A stretch of DNA of 64,000 bases, from contig NZ_CP049156.1 of assembly GCF_011493005.1 (NCBI RefSeq), forward strand, positions 3,782,001 to 3,846,000. Direction: 5' to 3'. Below the pieces are notes generated by a model. That model made no database searches and was not told the DNA's origin. It saw nothing but the letters and a program-made list of their open reading frames with translations. Positions 1 through 9,250 of the stretch are shown one piece after another. The stretch's first letter is position 1; every line of letters begins with the position of its first letter. The stretch comes from Caballeronia sp. SBC1. GTDB lineage: Bacteria > Pseudomonadota > Gammaproteobacteria > Burkholderiales > Burkholderiaceae. A program made the translations under genes and the position numbers.

Positions 1-969
1 TCAAATATCGTCGAACTGAACAATCGAAATGGTCTGCGACGGTGCTTCGGTCGAACACGGGTCTTCATCGAACGCGATGTCCCCAGCCGGGTCCGCCACA
101 CCCGTCGTGCGCAATCCGGCGAACGGAAACAGCCCGTGATCCATCAGATGCGACGGCACCACATGCCCCAGCGCGTTGAACATATTCTCCACGCGCCCCG
201 GGAAACGCTTTTCCCAATCGCGGATCAGCGCCTTCATTTCCGCGCGCTTCAGGTTCGGCTGGCTGCCGCACAAATTGCACGGAATGATCGGGAACTCGCG
301 CAACTCCGCGAATTTCTCCAGATCCCGTTCCTTCACATACGCCAACGGGCGAATCACGATGTTCTTGCCATCATCGGATTGCAGTTTCGGTGGCATGCCC
401 TTCAGCTTGCCGCCGTAGAACATATTCAGCAGCAACGTCTGCAAAATGTCGTCGCGATGATGCCCAAGCGCGATTTTCGTCGCCCCAAGCTCACCCGCCA
501 CGCGATACAAGATCCCGCGCCGCAGTCTCGAACACAGCGAACACGTTGTCTTGCCTTCCGGCACCAGCCGCTTGACGATGCTGTACGTATCCTGATTTTC
601 GATATGAAACGGAATATCCAGCTTGCTCAAATACTCGGGCAGCACATGCTCCGGAAACCCCGGCTGCTTCTGGTCGAGATTCACCGCCACGATGTCGAAG
701 TTGATCGGCGCGCGTTCGCGCAGCCGCATCAGGAGTTCGAGCATGGCGTACGAATCCTTGCCGCCGGACAGGCAGACCATGACCTTGTCGCCGTCTTCGA
801 TCATGTTGTAGTCGGTGACGGCCTCGCCCACCTGGCGCGCCAGCCGCTTGAACAACTTGTTGTTCTCGTAGGCTTGCTTCTGCTCGCGGCGCGTCATCGG
901 TTCGCGCATTGTCGGGACGGATACCGTCTCCTGAACCACTAGCGCTTCCGTTTCCGTTAGCGAACTCAT
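1..969 (-). CDS. ttcA: tRNA 2-thiocytidine(32) synthetase TtcA
   Basis: 322 aa cytoplasmic enzyme that installs the 2-thio group of cytidine 32 in a subset of tRNAs. The ATP-pyrophosphatase PP-loop SGGKDS lies at about residues 68-73. The cysteines expected to hold the iron-sulfur cluster are present as CSLC (about 143-146) and CNLC (about 231-234). The first ~30 residues are a non-conserved extension. Its start codon overlaps the folB stop as ATGA, so translation is probably coupled. The stop codon occupies bases 1-3, so the gene is complete. Family assignment is firm; the substrate is inferred from family knowledge. Confidence 0.95.
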   Translation of the reverse strand: MSSLTETEALVVQETVSVPTMREPMTRREQKQAYENNKLFKRLARQVGEAVTDYNMIEDGDKVMVCLSGGKDSYAMLELLMRLRERAPINFDIVAVNLDQKQPGFPEHVLPEYLSKLDIPFHIENQDTYSIVKRLVPEGKTTCSLCSRLRRGILYRVAGELGATKIALGHHRDDILQTLLLNMFYGGKLKGMPPKLQSDDGKNIVIRPLAYVKERDLEKFAELREFPIIPCNLCGSQPNLKRAEMKALIRDWEKRFPGRVENMFNALGHVVPSHLMDHGLFPFAGLRTTGVADPAGDIAFDEDPCSTEAPSQTISIVQFDDI

Positions 970-1367
970 GCTGTCACCTCTTTGATGCGAAAGACTTCGA
1001 CGCCCACGGCATCGCAGTCGGGATAAACGTCCGGCTTTTCCGTCGATACCACCACCGCGCGCACATTCGGATGTTCGAGCAGCGCGGCAGCGACGTCATC
1101 GCAGAGCGTTTCCTGCAGGTGGATATGCCCTTTGCCTACGCGCTTGGCGATGGTCGAGCGCATGAAGTCGTAATCGACGACTTCGCGCAGCTTGTCCTCT
1201 GTCGGCGTCGATAACGCCAGCGGCACGAACAATTCCACGTTGATCACCACGCGCTGCTCGCCCTGCTTTTCGAAATCGTGCACGCCAATGTTGATGCGCA
1301 CTTCGTAATTGCGCAGAAAAAGCCGCCGGCAATCGGCCAGCCGGGGATGCGAAAGTGCGGCAAGCAT
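966..1367 (-). CDS. folB: Dihydroneopterin aldolase FolB
   Basis: 133 aa. FolB converts 7,8-dihydroneopterin to 6-hydroxymethyl-7,8-dihydropterin and glycolaldehyde in folate synthesis. The protein shows the tunnelling-fold pattern with the early segment [20 protein letters not shown], a central VVDYDFM and a late [18 protein letters not shown]. Length fits the family. It overlaps ttcA by 4 bp and lies 43 bp after the pteridine-reductase-like SDR, so all three are likely one leftward transcript. The neighbouring SDR strengthens the pterin context. Confidence 0.93.
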   Translation of the reverse strand: MLAALSHPRLADCRRLFLRNYEVRINIGVHDFEKQGEQRVVINVELFVPLALSTPTEDKLREVVDYDFMRSTIAKRVGKGHIHLQETLCDDVAAALLEHPNVRAVVVSTEKPDVYPDCDAVGVEVFRIKEVTA

Positions 1368-1410
1368 GGTGATGTCCTGGTGATTCAGATTAACTTACTA
1401 AGATTGACAA

Positions 1411-2250
1411 CTAAACGCCGCCGCCTGGAGCGCGGCCGGTGGTCAAAAACATGATGTCGCGCGGCGACGGCACAAGGTGCTGCCCGCCGTCCACTACCAG
1501 CGTCGTGCCCGTCACGCCCGCCGCGTCGGCGAGATAACAAGCGGCGGCAACCACATCCTCCACCCGCGAAGCCCGGCCCAACGGTGTGACCTTGTGCGCG
1601 GCCTCGAATTCGCTGGCTGTCTGACCCGCGGATTGCAGCGTGAGGCCCGGCGCCAGCCCGACTACGCGCAACTTCGGCGCAAGCGCCTGAGCCAGCGCGA
1701 CGGTTGCGTTTTCCAGCGCCGCCTTGGTCAGCGTGTACGACAAATAATCGGGATTCATGTTGTACAGCTTCTGGTCGAGCACATTGATGACGCAGCCGCG
1801 CTGGGTTTCATCATCGACGGCGGCATCGGGCGTGGCGTCGTACAGCGCACGCGCCAACGCCAATGGCGCACCAACGTTGATCGCCATCATCTCGAGCAGG
1901 CGCGGGTAGCTGAAGTCGCGCGCCGTATCTTCGACAAAACTCGACGCGTTGTTCACCACGCAATGCAGACCACCGAACGCGTCGATACACGCCGGCACCA
2001 GCCGCACCACGTCGCTTTCCACGCCGAGATCCGCGTGCAGCGCGACGGCCCGGCGGCCAAGGGCGCGTATCGATTGGACGACTTCCTGCGCCTCGCCCTC
2101 GGAACCGCCAAAATGCACGGCAACGTCCCAGCCGCGCGCGGCGAAACCGAGCGCCAGCCCACGGCCGATGCGCTTAGCCGCGCCGGTGATCAGCACCACG
2201 CGGGCTTTCGGCGTGGAAGAATCTGGAGAAGTGGACGAAGAAACGCTCAT
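1411..2250 (-). CDS. SDR oxidoreductase, pteridine reductase/FolM-like
   Basis: 279 aa short-chain dehydrogenase/reductase. The nucleotide-binding motif is TGAAKRIG at about residues 22-29; the Arg in this glycine loop is typical of PTR1 and FolM and favours NADPH. The catalytic YxxxK is Y172-T-L-T-K176. Where classical SDRs carry the catalytic Ser, this protein reads NVLDQ (about 156-160), with an Asp as in pteridine reductases. Together with folB immediately downstream this suggests reduction of dihydropterin or dihydrofolate compounds; the exact substrate is inferred. Its start codon lies only 13 bp from the divergent methyltransferase start. Confidence 0.85.
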   Translation of the reverse strand: MSVSSSTSPDSSTPKARVVLITGAAKRIGRGLALGFAARGWDVAVHFGGSEGEAQEVVQSIRALGRRAVALHADLGVESDVVRLVPACIDAFGGLHCVVNNASSFVEDTARDFSYPRLLEMMAINVGAPLALARALYDATPDAAVDDETQRGCVINVLDQKLYNMNPDYLSYTLTKAALENATVALAQALAPKLRVVGLAPGLTLQSAGQTASEFEAAHKVTPLGRASRVEDVVAAACYLADAAGVTGTTLVVDGGQHLVPSPRDIMFLTTGRAPGGGV

Positions 2251-2263
2251 TTACAATGCCGGA

Positions 2264-3478
2264 ATGAATCCAAAAGCTCACGAATCCGACAGTTTACCTG
2301 CTCCCGGCCCCGACGCGCTCGCGCAGTCCGAGTTGCTAACAGAACGCATTCGCGCGGAAATCGCGTTGGCGGGCGGCTGGCTGCCGTTCAGCCGGTATAT
2401 GGAACTGGCCCTTTATGCGCCCGGCCTCGGCTATTACAGCGGAGGTTCGATGAAATTCGGCAAGCGCGGCGACGATGGCAGTGACTTTGTCACCGCGCCG
2501 GAAATGTCGCCGCTGTTCTCGGCCACGCTGGCACGGCCAGTCGCTCAAGCCTTACGCGACAGCGGTACGCGCAATTTGATGGAATTTGGCGCGGGCACGG
2601 GGAAACTCGCCGCCGGCTTGCTGAACGCGCTTCAAGCGCTGGATGTTCCCTTCGATAGCTACGCGATCGTGGATCTGTCAGGTGAATTGCAGCAACGCCA
2701 GCGGGCGACGATTAAAGCCGATGCGCCAGAACTGGCATCGAAGGTGAATTGGCTTAGCGCGTTGCCAGAGCATTTTGAAGGCGTGGTGATCGGCAACGAA
2801 GTGCTCGACGCCATGCCCGTGCGCCTGGTCGTGCGCAAACTGGGCGTGTGGCATGAGCGCGGCGTGTCGTGGACGAACAACCGTTTCACGTTCGACGACA
2901 AACCCTTACTAGCCGCGCTGGACGACCCGCTGCTGGCCGAAATAGATGCGACCATCGATGAAGTCAACGACGAGCCGTTCGCGGAATACCTGAGCGAAAC
3001 GCACGAAGCCGCGCTGGCTTTCACGCGCACCATTTGCACGATGCTTACGCGCGGCGCGGCGTTTTTCATCGATTACGGCTTTCCGCGGCGCGAGTTTTAT
3101 CACGCTCAGCGCGCGCAAGGCACGCTTATGTGCCATTACCGGCATCGGGCGCACGGCGATCCGTTCTTGTATCCTGGGCTGCAGGACATCACGGCGCACG
3201 TGGAGTTTTCGGGAATCGCGGAAGCGGGTACGGAAGCGGGCGCCGATCTGCTCGGCTTTACGTCGCAGGCGCGTTTTCTGATGAACGCCGGCATTACCGA
3301 TGCGCTTGAGGACCTCGATCCCAGTGATGTCCGGCGCTTTCTGCCCGCGGCCAATGCGGTTCAGAAGTTGTTATCGGAGGCGGAAATGGGCGAGTTGTTC
3401 AAGGTGATTGCGTTCTCGCGCGGCATTGACGACACGCTGGCCGCGTTCTCGTCCGGCGACCGCTCACATACTTTATGA
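2264..3478 (+). CDS. Class I SAM-dependent methyltransferase, MidA/NDUFAF7 family (DUF185)
   Basis: 404 aa. The SAM-binding glycine loop is visible as EFGAGTGKLAAGLL at about residues 107-120, and the N-terminal WLPFSRYMELALYAPGLGYY stretch is characteristic of the MidA/NDUFAF7 family. In mitochondria the family methylates an arginine on a complex I subunit; the bacterial substrate is not known. I chose the ATG at 2264 because the frame upstream runs antisense through the SDR gene. DUF2905 follows after 4 bp. Confidence 0.85.
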   Translation: MNPKAHESDSLPAPGPDALAQSELLTERIRAEIALAGGWLPFSRYMELALYAPGLGYYSGGSMKFGKRGDDGSDFVTAPEMSPLFSATLARPVAQALRDSGTRNLMEFGAGTGKLAAGLLNALQALDVPFDSYAIVDLSGELQQRQRATIKADAPELASKVNWLSALPEHFEGVVIGNEVLDAMPVRLVVRKLGVWHERGVSWTNNRFTFDDKPLLAALDDPLLAEIDATIDEVNDEPFAEYLSETHEAALAFTRTICTMLTRGAAFFIDYGFPRREFYHAQRAQGTLMCHYRHRAHGDPFLYPGLQDITAHVEFSGIAEAGTEAGADLLGFTSQARFLMNAGITDALEDLDPSDVRRFLPAANAVQKLLSEAEMGELFKVIAFSRGIDDTLAAFSSGDRSHTL

Positions 3479-3482
3479 AATC

Positions 3483-3677
3483 ATGATCCGCTGGGTACTC
3501 ACCACGTTCATTGCGTTGTCGATTCTCTCGGGGTGTTTGCCGTGGATGAAAAAACTCGGCATCGGCAGATTACCCGGCGATTTCACGCTGCGACTTTTCG
3601 GACGGGAATATCCGTTCCCGTTCATGTCGACCATTTTGCTGTCGCTCGTGCTGTCGTTGCTGGCGCGGGCGCTTTGA
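3483..3677 (+). CDS. Small DUF2905-family membrane protein
   Basis: 64 aa with two hydrophobic helices, about residues 3-19 and 46-62, separated by the conserved-looking LGIGRLPGDFTLRLFGREYP segment. This layout matches DUF2905, a family of short inner-membrane proteins without known function. It starts 4 bp after the upstream methyltransferase stop, so the two are probably co-transcribed. It ends 15 bp before the convergent cca stop; I see no terminator hairpin in that gap. Confidence 0.8.
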   Translation: MIRWVLTTFIALSILSGCLPWMKKLGIGRLPGDFTLRLFGREYPFPFMSTILLSLVLSLLARAL

Positions 3678-3692
3678 TTTAATGCACCGCGT

Positions 3693-4922
3693 TTAAAGCA
3701 CCGCATCCACGGCCGCCACGCGCGCTGCGTGAACCGCGTCCTTGATCTTCCCCGGCTCGTTCGCGTACTGCTGCGCGACCGCGCCGGCATCGACTGAACG
3801 CGCTGCCACCAACGCTTCGCGCAAGCGCTCGGCCTGCGGATACGGTTGCTGGCTCAAACCGAGCCGGCCGCGGGCATCGGAGACACAGGCTTGCAGCGCT
3901 TCAGCAAACCGCGCGGGCTTGCGCAGCGCGTCGCAACGCTCAAACAAACGCACCAGCGCCGCCGCCCCAAACTCCATCACCCGATGAATATTGCCGTGCT
4001 CCCGCGCCACCAGCAGCGCGAGATCGCGACACTCGTTCGGCACGCGCAAGCGCTCGCACAACGGCTTCAGCAGATCGACGCTACGCCCTTCATGGCCGAT
4101 GTGACGCGGCAAGATGTCGTCCGGCGTGGTCGCCTTGCCGAGATCATGGGTCAGCGCGGCGAAGCGAACTGGCAGCGCATAACCGTGCGCCGCAGCGTAG
4201 TCCACGACCATCATCACGTGCACGCCGGTATCGACTTCCGGGTGATAGTCAGCGCGTTGCGGCACGCCCCATAGTGAATCCACCTCCGGCAGAATCCGCA
4301 CGAGCGCGCCGCATTCGCGCAGCACGTCGAACATCCGCGACGGTGTCTTCTCCATCAAGCCACGCGACACTTCCTGCCACACGCGCTCGGGCACGAGCGC
4401 ATCGACTTCGCCATCCGCGACCATGCGTTTCATCAGCGCGAGCGTTTCGTCGGCGATGGTGAAATCCGCAAAGCGCGCCGCAAACCGCGCAATGCGCAGA
4501 ATCCGCACCGGATCTTCGATAAACGCGTCACCCACATGCCGGAACACATGCGCTTGCACGTCGGCGCGGCCATTGAACGGATCGATCACCGGCCCGGTCA
4601 GCTCGCCGTCCGGCCGCACTTCACGCGCCATTGCGTTGACGGTCAGGTCGCGGCGCGCGAGATCTTCTTCGAGCGTGACGTCGGGTGCGTAGAAAAACTG
4701 AAAGCCGTGATATCCCGCCGATGTCTTCCGCTCGGTCCGCGCGAGCGCATATTCCTCATGCGTTTGCGGATGCAAGAACACGGGGAAATCCTTGCCGACC
4801 GGCTTGAAACCCTGCGCCGTCATCTGCTCGGGCGTCGCACCGACCACGACGTAATCACGGTCCTGAACCGGCAGGCCGAGCATGTCATCGCGGATCGCGC
4901 CGCCCACGGCATAAATGTTCAT
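3693..4922 (-). CDS. cca: Multifunctional CCA tRNA nucleotidyltransferase
   Basis: 409 aa. Adds or repairs the 3'-CCA end of tRNAs. The class II nucleotidyltransferase head shows GGAIRDDMLG near the N terminus followed by the catalytic-type DRDYVVVG; RRDLTVNAMA and RILRIARFAARF follow as expected. The C-terminal half has an HD phosphohydrolase motif, FAALTHDLGKAT, so this is the long form with phosphatase/phosphodiesterase activity. Its ATG overlaps the GST stop (4919-4922), which implies translational coupling with that gene. Confidence 0.96.
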   Translation of the reverse strand: MNIYAVGGAIRDDMLGLPVQDRDYVVVGATPEQMTAQGFKPVGKDFPVFLHPQTHEEYALARTERKTSAGYHGFQFFYAPDVTLEEDLARRDLTVNAMAREVRPDGELTGPVIDPFNGRADVQAHVFRHVGDAFIEDPVRILRIARFAARFADFTIADETLALMKRMVADGEVDALVPERVWQEVSRGLMEKTPSRMFDVLRECGALVRILPEVDSLWGVPQRADYHPEVDTGVHVMMVVDYAAAHGYALPVRFAALTHDLGKATTPDDILPRHIGHEGRSVDLLKPLCERLRVPNECRDLALLVAREHGNIHRVMEFGAAALVRLFERCDALRKPARFAEALQACVSDARGRLGLSQQPYPQAERLREALVAARSVDAGAVAQQYANEPGKIKDAVHAARVAAVDAVL

Positions 4923-5539
4923 CGCTCGTTCCGTGCGCCTTCAATCCACTCCGCCACCTCCGGCAGTGCCGTGATGCGGGCGGCGTAAGCGAGCGCCGTT
5001 TCGCTCAGCTTGGGCGCGTAGGAATTGAAGCGCATGACGACCGGCGCGAACATGGCGTCGGCAATGCCGAACTCCTTGCCGAACAGGAACGGACCACCGT
5101 GCGCCTTGAGGCAATCGCGCCAGATCAGGTCGATCCGTTTCACGTTCGCGAGCGCGCCCGCCGAGAGTTCCACACCGAAATCCTGGCGCTGGATATTCAT
5201 CGACATCTGTTCGCGCAGATCAGCAAAACCCGCATGCATTTCCGCGCTGATGCTGCGTGCGTGCGCCCGCGCGCTTGCATCGCGCGGCCACATGGCGTGC
5301 TGCGGGAAGAGCTCGGCCAAGGTCTCCATGATCGCGGCCGATTCCCACACGGCGTCGCCGGCATCGGTCACGAGGCAAGGCACTTTCCCCGATGGCGAAT
5401 GCGCGAGGATATTCGCGCTGGAATCCGGCCGCGCGAGGCGGATCATGATCTCCTCGAAAGGAATGCCAAAGTGCTTGAGCACGAGCCACGGCCGCATGGA
5501 CCACGACGACACATTCTTGTCACCAATAACGAGTTTCAT
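4919..5539 (-). CDS. Glutathione S-transferase family protein
   Basis: 206 aa. The thioredoxin-like N-terminal domain starts MKLVIGDKNVSSWSMRPWL; the SSWSxRPW motif with a Ser in the position of the catalytic residue is common in bacterial GSTs of the YfcF/zeta-like type. SGKVPCLV and the following WESAAIMETLAE supply the usual glutathione-site pattern (cis-Pro and E-S/A). The C-terminal half is all-alpha. The substrate cannot be told from the sequence. It lies directly upstream of cca with a 4-bp overlap. Confidence 0.88.
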   Translation of the reverse strand: MKLVIGDKNVSSWSMRPWLVLKHFGIPFEEIMIRLARPDSSANILAHSPSGKVPCLVTDAGDAVWESAAIMETLAELFPQHAMWPRDASARAHARSISAEMHAGFADLREQMSMNIQRQDFGVELSAGALANVKRIDLIWRDCLKAHGGPFLFGKEFGIADAMFAPVVMRFNSYAPKLSETALAYAARITALPEVAEWIEGARNER

Positions 5540-5582
5540 CGCAAATATTTTTGGTTAAGGCACTGCTTAAGGAACACAACAT

Positions 5583-6536
5583 TCAACGCCCGGCCGACGC
5601 GCGAAACGTATTGAAGCGCGAACGCGACGACGAACCCGTGAGGTACATGGGCGCAATGGCTTCAATACTCGCCGGTTCAATGCCGAGTTCCGGCGCCATT
5701 GGCCCGCTTGCTATGTTGGGCGTTTTCATCGAATCGAGATTATCGCGCGACATCATGGGTTCACCGGGCGCGAGTTCTAGCGACATCGCCTGGAGACGGC
5801 CGAGGCTGTCGGGCAAACGGATAATCCTCGCGTTTTTGCCGATTGCCGCGCCGCTGAACCGGACCAGTTCTTCGAGTGTGTACACCGTCGGCCCGGCAAG
5901 CTCGTATACACGGCCGGCGGCGGCATCGAGATCGAGCACGTTGGCGAACGCCTTGGCTACATCGCCTACAAAAATCGGCTGGAACTTTGCCTGCGAACAC
6001 GCCAGAGGAATCACCGGAAAAATCCGCTCGAGAAACGCGAACTGGTTCAGGAAATTGTCTTCGGGACCGAACACCACGGAGGGACGAAAAATCGTGGTCG
6101 CCAGATTCGATTCGCGCACCGCCTTTTCGCCGTCGCCCTTCGAACGCAGATACATGCTCGGCCCTTTCGGATCCGCGCCTAGCGCGCTCATGTGGATCAA
6201 GCGCCGCACACCTTTCCCCTGACACGCGGCCACAATCTTGTTGGGCAGCTCAACGTGCGCCTTGGCGAATTGTGGACCGTAAGGATCGCCGCGCTTGCCT
6301 TGCAGAATGCCGACCAGGTTGATGACTGCGTCGGCTTGGGAGACGAAGGCAGCAAGCTGGACGGGATCGTAGACATTGGTTTCGATCACATCCACAGGCA
6401 GCAGCGTCAGATGCGCCGCATTCTCGCGACGCCGCGTGGCAATGCGCACGTTCTTGCCAAGCTCGACAAGCGCATTCACCAGATGACTGCCGATAAACCC
6501 TGATCCGCCGATCAACGCAATGGTTTGATGTCGCAT
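5583..6536 (-). CDS. NAD(P)-binding, NDUFA9-like atypical SDR
   Basis: 317 aa. An N-terminal Rossmann motif GGSGFIGSHLV (about residues 10-20) followed by RIATRRRENA places it in the extended/atypical SDR group related to NDUFA9, the complex I accessory subunit, and to NmrA-like proteins. The catalytic YxxxK appears weak (YLRSKGDGE). In bacteria the function is unknown; roles in quinone or NADH-linked stress are only inferred. Transcribed leftward between the slt and GST genes, 44 bp upstream of GST. Confidence 0.82.
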   Translation of the reverse strand: MRHQTIALIGGSGFIGSHLVNALVELGKNVRIATRRRENAAHLTLLPVDVIETNVYDPVQLAAFVSQADAVINLVGILQGKRGDPYGPQFAKAHVELPNKIVAACQGKGVRRLIHMSALGADPKGPSMYLRSKGDGEKAVRESNLATTIFRPSVVFGPEDNFLNQFAFLERIFPVIPLACSQAKFQPIFVGDVAKAFANVLDLDAAAGRVYELAGPTVYTLEELVRFSGAAIGKNARIIRLPDSLGRLQAMSLELAPGEPMMSRDNLDSMKTPNIASGPMAPELGIEPASIEAIAPMYLTGSSSRSRFNTFRASAGR

Positions 6537-6653
6537 GTTCGCCTCTGTAAGTGGCGGTCCGCGAAAGCGTCAGGGCGGCAGCGCCGCGCGTGACTTTCGA
6601 CTAACCGCATATACCGGAAAGCGAAACGCGCGGCGCCTCTTGTTGCAGGCCGC

Positions 6654-8621
6654 TTACGGCGCGATATAACCGAGCCGCGCTTTCAGCGATTGCGGACGGC
6701 CTTCGAACAACGCCGCGTAGTACACGGTGTTCGAGAGCACGTTCTTGACGTAATCGCGGGTTTCGTTGAACGGAATGGTTTCAGCAAAAATTGCGCCCTC
6801 CACCGGCGCGCTAAGCGTGGAACGCCACTGCGTCGGGCGTCCCGGGCCCGCGTTGTAGCCGGCGGTAGCGAGGACGGCGGAATCGTCGAACTGGTTATAG
6901 ACCATGGCCAGATAATTCGTGCCGAGCAAGATGTTCGTGTCGAGGTCATTCATCTGTTCACGCGATATGGGTCCCATGCCGATTTTCTTCGCCACGAGCT
7001 GCGCGGTGCCGGGCATCAACTGCATCAAGCCACCTGCGCCCACTTCCGACTTCGCATTGATGATGAAACGCGATTCCTGACGAATCAAGCCATACGCCCA
7101 TTCGACATCGAGTCCGGTGTTCTTCGACTCACGCTCGACCACATCACGATACGGCGCCAGATACCGCAGCGAGAAATCGTGTTCGGTCTTGGTTTTGTCC
7201 GCCGTGTTCACCGCGCGATCGAACAATTCGATGCTCTTTGCGTACTGCGCGGCCGCGATCAATTGCCGATCCGTCATGGTGCGCAGCGGCCAGTTCCATT
7301 CGCGGTTGCCTTCTAGCCGGAGGTTCATGGCGTAGAACTTCTGCGACAGCGCAAAACCCGGTACGGCTGAAGCCTGCGCAATTTCGGCGGCGGTGACTTC
7401 CGTGCGCGGCGGCACGGTGATCTTCTGGCCGAGTTCTTCAGACGCCAACTGACCGTAGAAGTTGAACTGATCCGCGATGCTCGTGAATTCCTGGTTGGCG
7501 GTAGCGGTGTCACCTGCTTGCTTCAGTGAGCGCGCGTGCCAGTAGATCCACGCGGGCTGATTGCGCAGCGTGGGCGGCATTTGTTCGATCGACCACCGCA
7601 CCATGGTCCAGTCGCCGGCGAGCAATGCGCTGCGCGTGCGCCATTCATAGGCAGGATTCGACAACTGCGCATTCACCGAAAGCCGGTACCAGTCGACCGC
7701 GCTCGGCATGCGCTTCGCTGCGGCCTGAAAACCAATCGTGCCCCAGCCGACAGCGCGTTCCGACGGCGTCAACGCCGGCGCGACCGAGCTAAACGATGCT
7801 GCTGCCATGGCCGGATCGTTGCGCGCCATGCGCGTGATGGCGACGAGCGCCAGTTGATGCGACGACGTGTCACGGCCTATTCCGCGTGCGAGATACAGCG
7901 GCGGGGTGTTGGCGGCGCTGTCGAAGACGCTTTGATCCGGGCGTTGCTGGCCGAGCGCGTCCGCGATCTTGCTGGCGGTGTTCGTGTAGTTCTGCTCGTA
8001 GGCGAGGCGAATTTGCTGCCAGACGTCGTCGGATGTGAATTGCTGCGAGACGGCCAGTGCGTTGATCAGGTCGACGCAACCATCGCCATACCATTTGGGA
8101 TCGACGAGCAAAGCGCGCGCGGCATCAGCGACATTTTCTCCGCGCGATGCCCGTGCTTCGAGCGCGTAGCATTTCACCTGCGTGTCGTCATTCAGTACGA
8201 AACGCGAGTATTGATCGAGGAAATTGCGCCAGTCGTGGCGGGCGCCGAGCACGGTCAGATAGTCGTTGCGCATGCGGTCGGCAATAGCCTGGCCGTCGTA
8301 GCGCTGCAGGAACGCGAGAACCGGTTCGTCCGGTGCGTCCACGCGCGCGTGTCCTTGCGAGTCGAAGAGTTGCGGCTTGATGGTGAAGTAATCGACATAA
8401 CCCGGCGCCGGATAATTCGGAATTTGCGCGGCGAGTTGCATGGCGCGGCCGACGTCATTCGAGCGCGCGGCTTCGCGTAACTGGATGAAAATGCGGTCGT
8501 CGGACGAGAGCGAATAGTCAGCTGTCGGACGCACTGCGGAGGCGGTGCCGCATCCGAACAGCGTGATCGCAGCGAGCGCGGTTGCGGCTGCGAGATATAC
8601 TCGTTTGAGACATTTTGACAT
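6654..8621 (-). CDS. slt: Soluble-type lytic murein transglycosylase (lipoprotein)
   Basis: 655 aa from the chosen ATG at 8621, whose N terminus MSKCLKRVYLAAATALAAIT ends in a lipobox-like LFGC; a longer upstream frame has no signal peptide. A long alpha-helical superhelical domain fills the first ~470 residues. The C-terminal lysozyme-like domain has IRQESRF with the catalytic Glu, GAGGLMQLMPGTA, and ATAGYNAGPGR, the three motifs of family 1 lytic transglycosylases. It cleaves peptidoglycan to 1,6-anhydro products in the periplasm. Cys at the lipobox suggests outer-membrane anchoring, unlike E. coli Slt70. Confidence 0.92.
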   Translation of the reverse strand: MSKCLKRVYLAAATALAAITLFGCGTASAVRPTADYSLSSDDRIFIQLREAARSNDVGRAMQLAAQIPNYPAPGYVDYFTIKPQLFDSQGHARVDAPDEPVLAFLQRYDGQAIADRMRNDYLTVLGARHDWRNFLDQYSRFVLNDDTQVKCYALEARASRGENVADAARALLVDPKWYGDGCVDLINALAVSQQFTSDDVWQQIRLAYEQNYTNTASKIADALGQQRPDQSVFDSAANTPPLYLARGIGRDTSSHQLALVAITRMARNDPAMAAASFSSVAPALTPSERAVGWGTIGFQAAAKRMPSAVDWYRLSVNAQLSNPAYEWRTRSALLAGDWTMVRWSIEQMPPTLRNQPAWIYWHARSLKQAGDTATANQEFTSIADQFNFYGQLASEELGQKITVPPRTEVTAAEIAQASAVPGFALSQKFYAMNLRLEGNREWNWPLRTMTDRQLIAAAQYAKSIELFDRAVNTADKTKTEHDFSLRYLAPYRDVVERESKNTGLDVEWAYGLIRQESRFIINAKSEVGAGGLMQLMPGTAQLVAKKIGMGPISREQMNDLDTNILLGTNYLAMVYNQFDDSAVLATAGYNAGPGRPTQWRSTLSAPVEGAIFAETIPFNETRDYVKNVLSNTVYYAALFEGRPQSLKARLGYIAP

Positions 8622-8656
8622 CGTTATTTCTATCGTTATTTCTGGAGCGCGAAGTG

Positions 8657-9250
8657 ATGCAAAGCATAGCACGCAACCCTCTGCTGGAAACCAAAAGCGC
8701 GCTGCGTGCGAACCTCCTTGCAACCCGCGAGGCGCAAGGCGTTCGAGCCGATCAGGACGCACGCAGTGAAGCGTTGGCGCGGCGCTTGATGGAAGCCGTC
8801 GCGCGCTATCCAAAAGCGTCATGCATTGGTTTTTATTGGCCGGTTGCCGGGGAGTTCGATGCGCGTGATGTGCTGACTGTCTGGCTGGCGCTGGATGCTT
8901 CGCGCAAGGCTGCATTGCCAGTGGTGGTTGCGCCGAGGGCGCCGCTGATTTTTCACGCGTGGCAGCCGGGCGCGGCGATGAAGAAGGGGCGGTACGGCAT
9001 TCCCGTGCCGGCGGAGGAACGAGTGGTTGTGCCGGACTTGCTCGTCATCCCTTGTGTGGGTTTTGATGCGGATCGATATCGGCTGGGATATGGCGGCGGG
9101 TATTACGATCGGACGTTGGCTGATTGGCCAGGGGGCCTGACGCCGGCGACGATTGGGGTAGCTTTTGAATCCGCGAAATGCGATGCCCTGCCGCGAGGGG
9201 AATTTGATTTGCCCCTTGCGGCGATTGTGACCGAATCGACGGTTTATTGA
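8657..9250 (+). CDS. fthC: 5-formyltetrahydrofolate cyclo-ligase
   Basis: 197 aa. Converts 5-formyl-THF to 5,10-methenyl-THF with ATP. The signature YGGGYYDRTLA occurs near residue 150, with IPCVGFDADRYRLG just before it; the N-terminal LLATREAQG fits the family. I chose the ATG at 8657 because GGAG ends 9 bases upstream; an upstream in-frame ATG at 8615 would lie across the divergent slt start. The starts of slt and fthC are 35 bp apart, so the promoters overlap. The gene ends at the edge of the inverted repeat. Confidence 0.93.
   Translation: MQSIARNPLLETKSALRANLLATREAQGVRADQDARSEALARRLMEAVARYPKASCIGFYWPVAGEFDARDVLTVWLALDASRKAALPVVVAPRAPLIFHAWQPGAAMKKGRYGIPVPAEERVVVPDLLVIPCVGFDADRYRLGYGGGYYDRTLADWPGGLTPATIGVAFESAKCDALPRGEFDLPLAAIVTESTVY

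Noticed and set aside
8615..8656. Upstream ATG of fthC
   Set aside because: It lies across the divergent slt start, adds residues not found in the family and lacks the GGAG spacing that the ATG at 8657 has.
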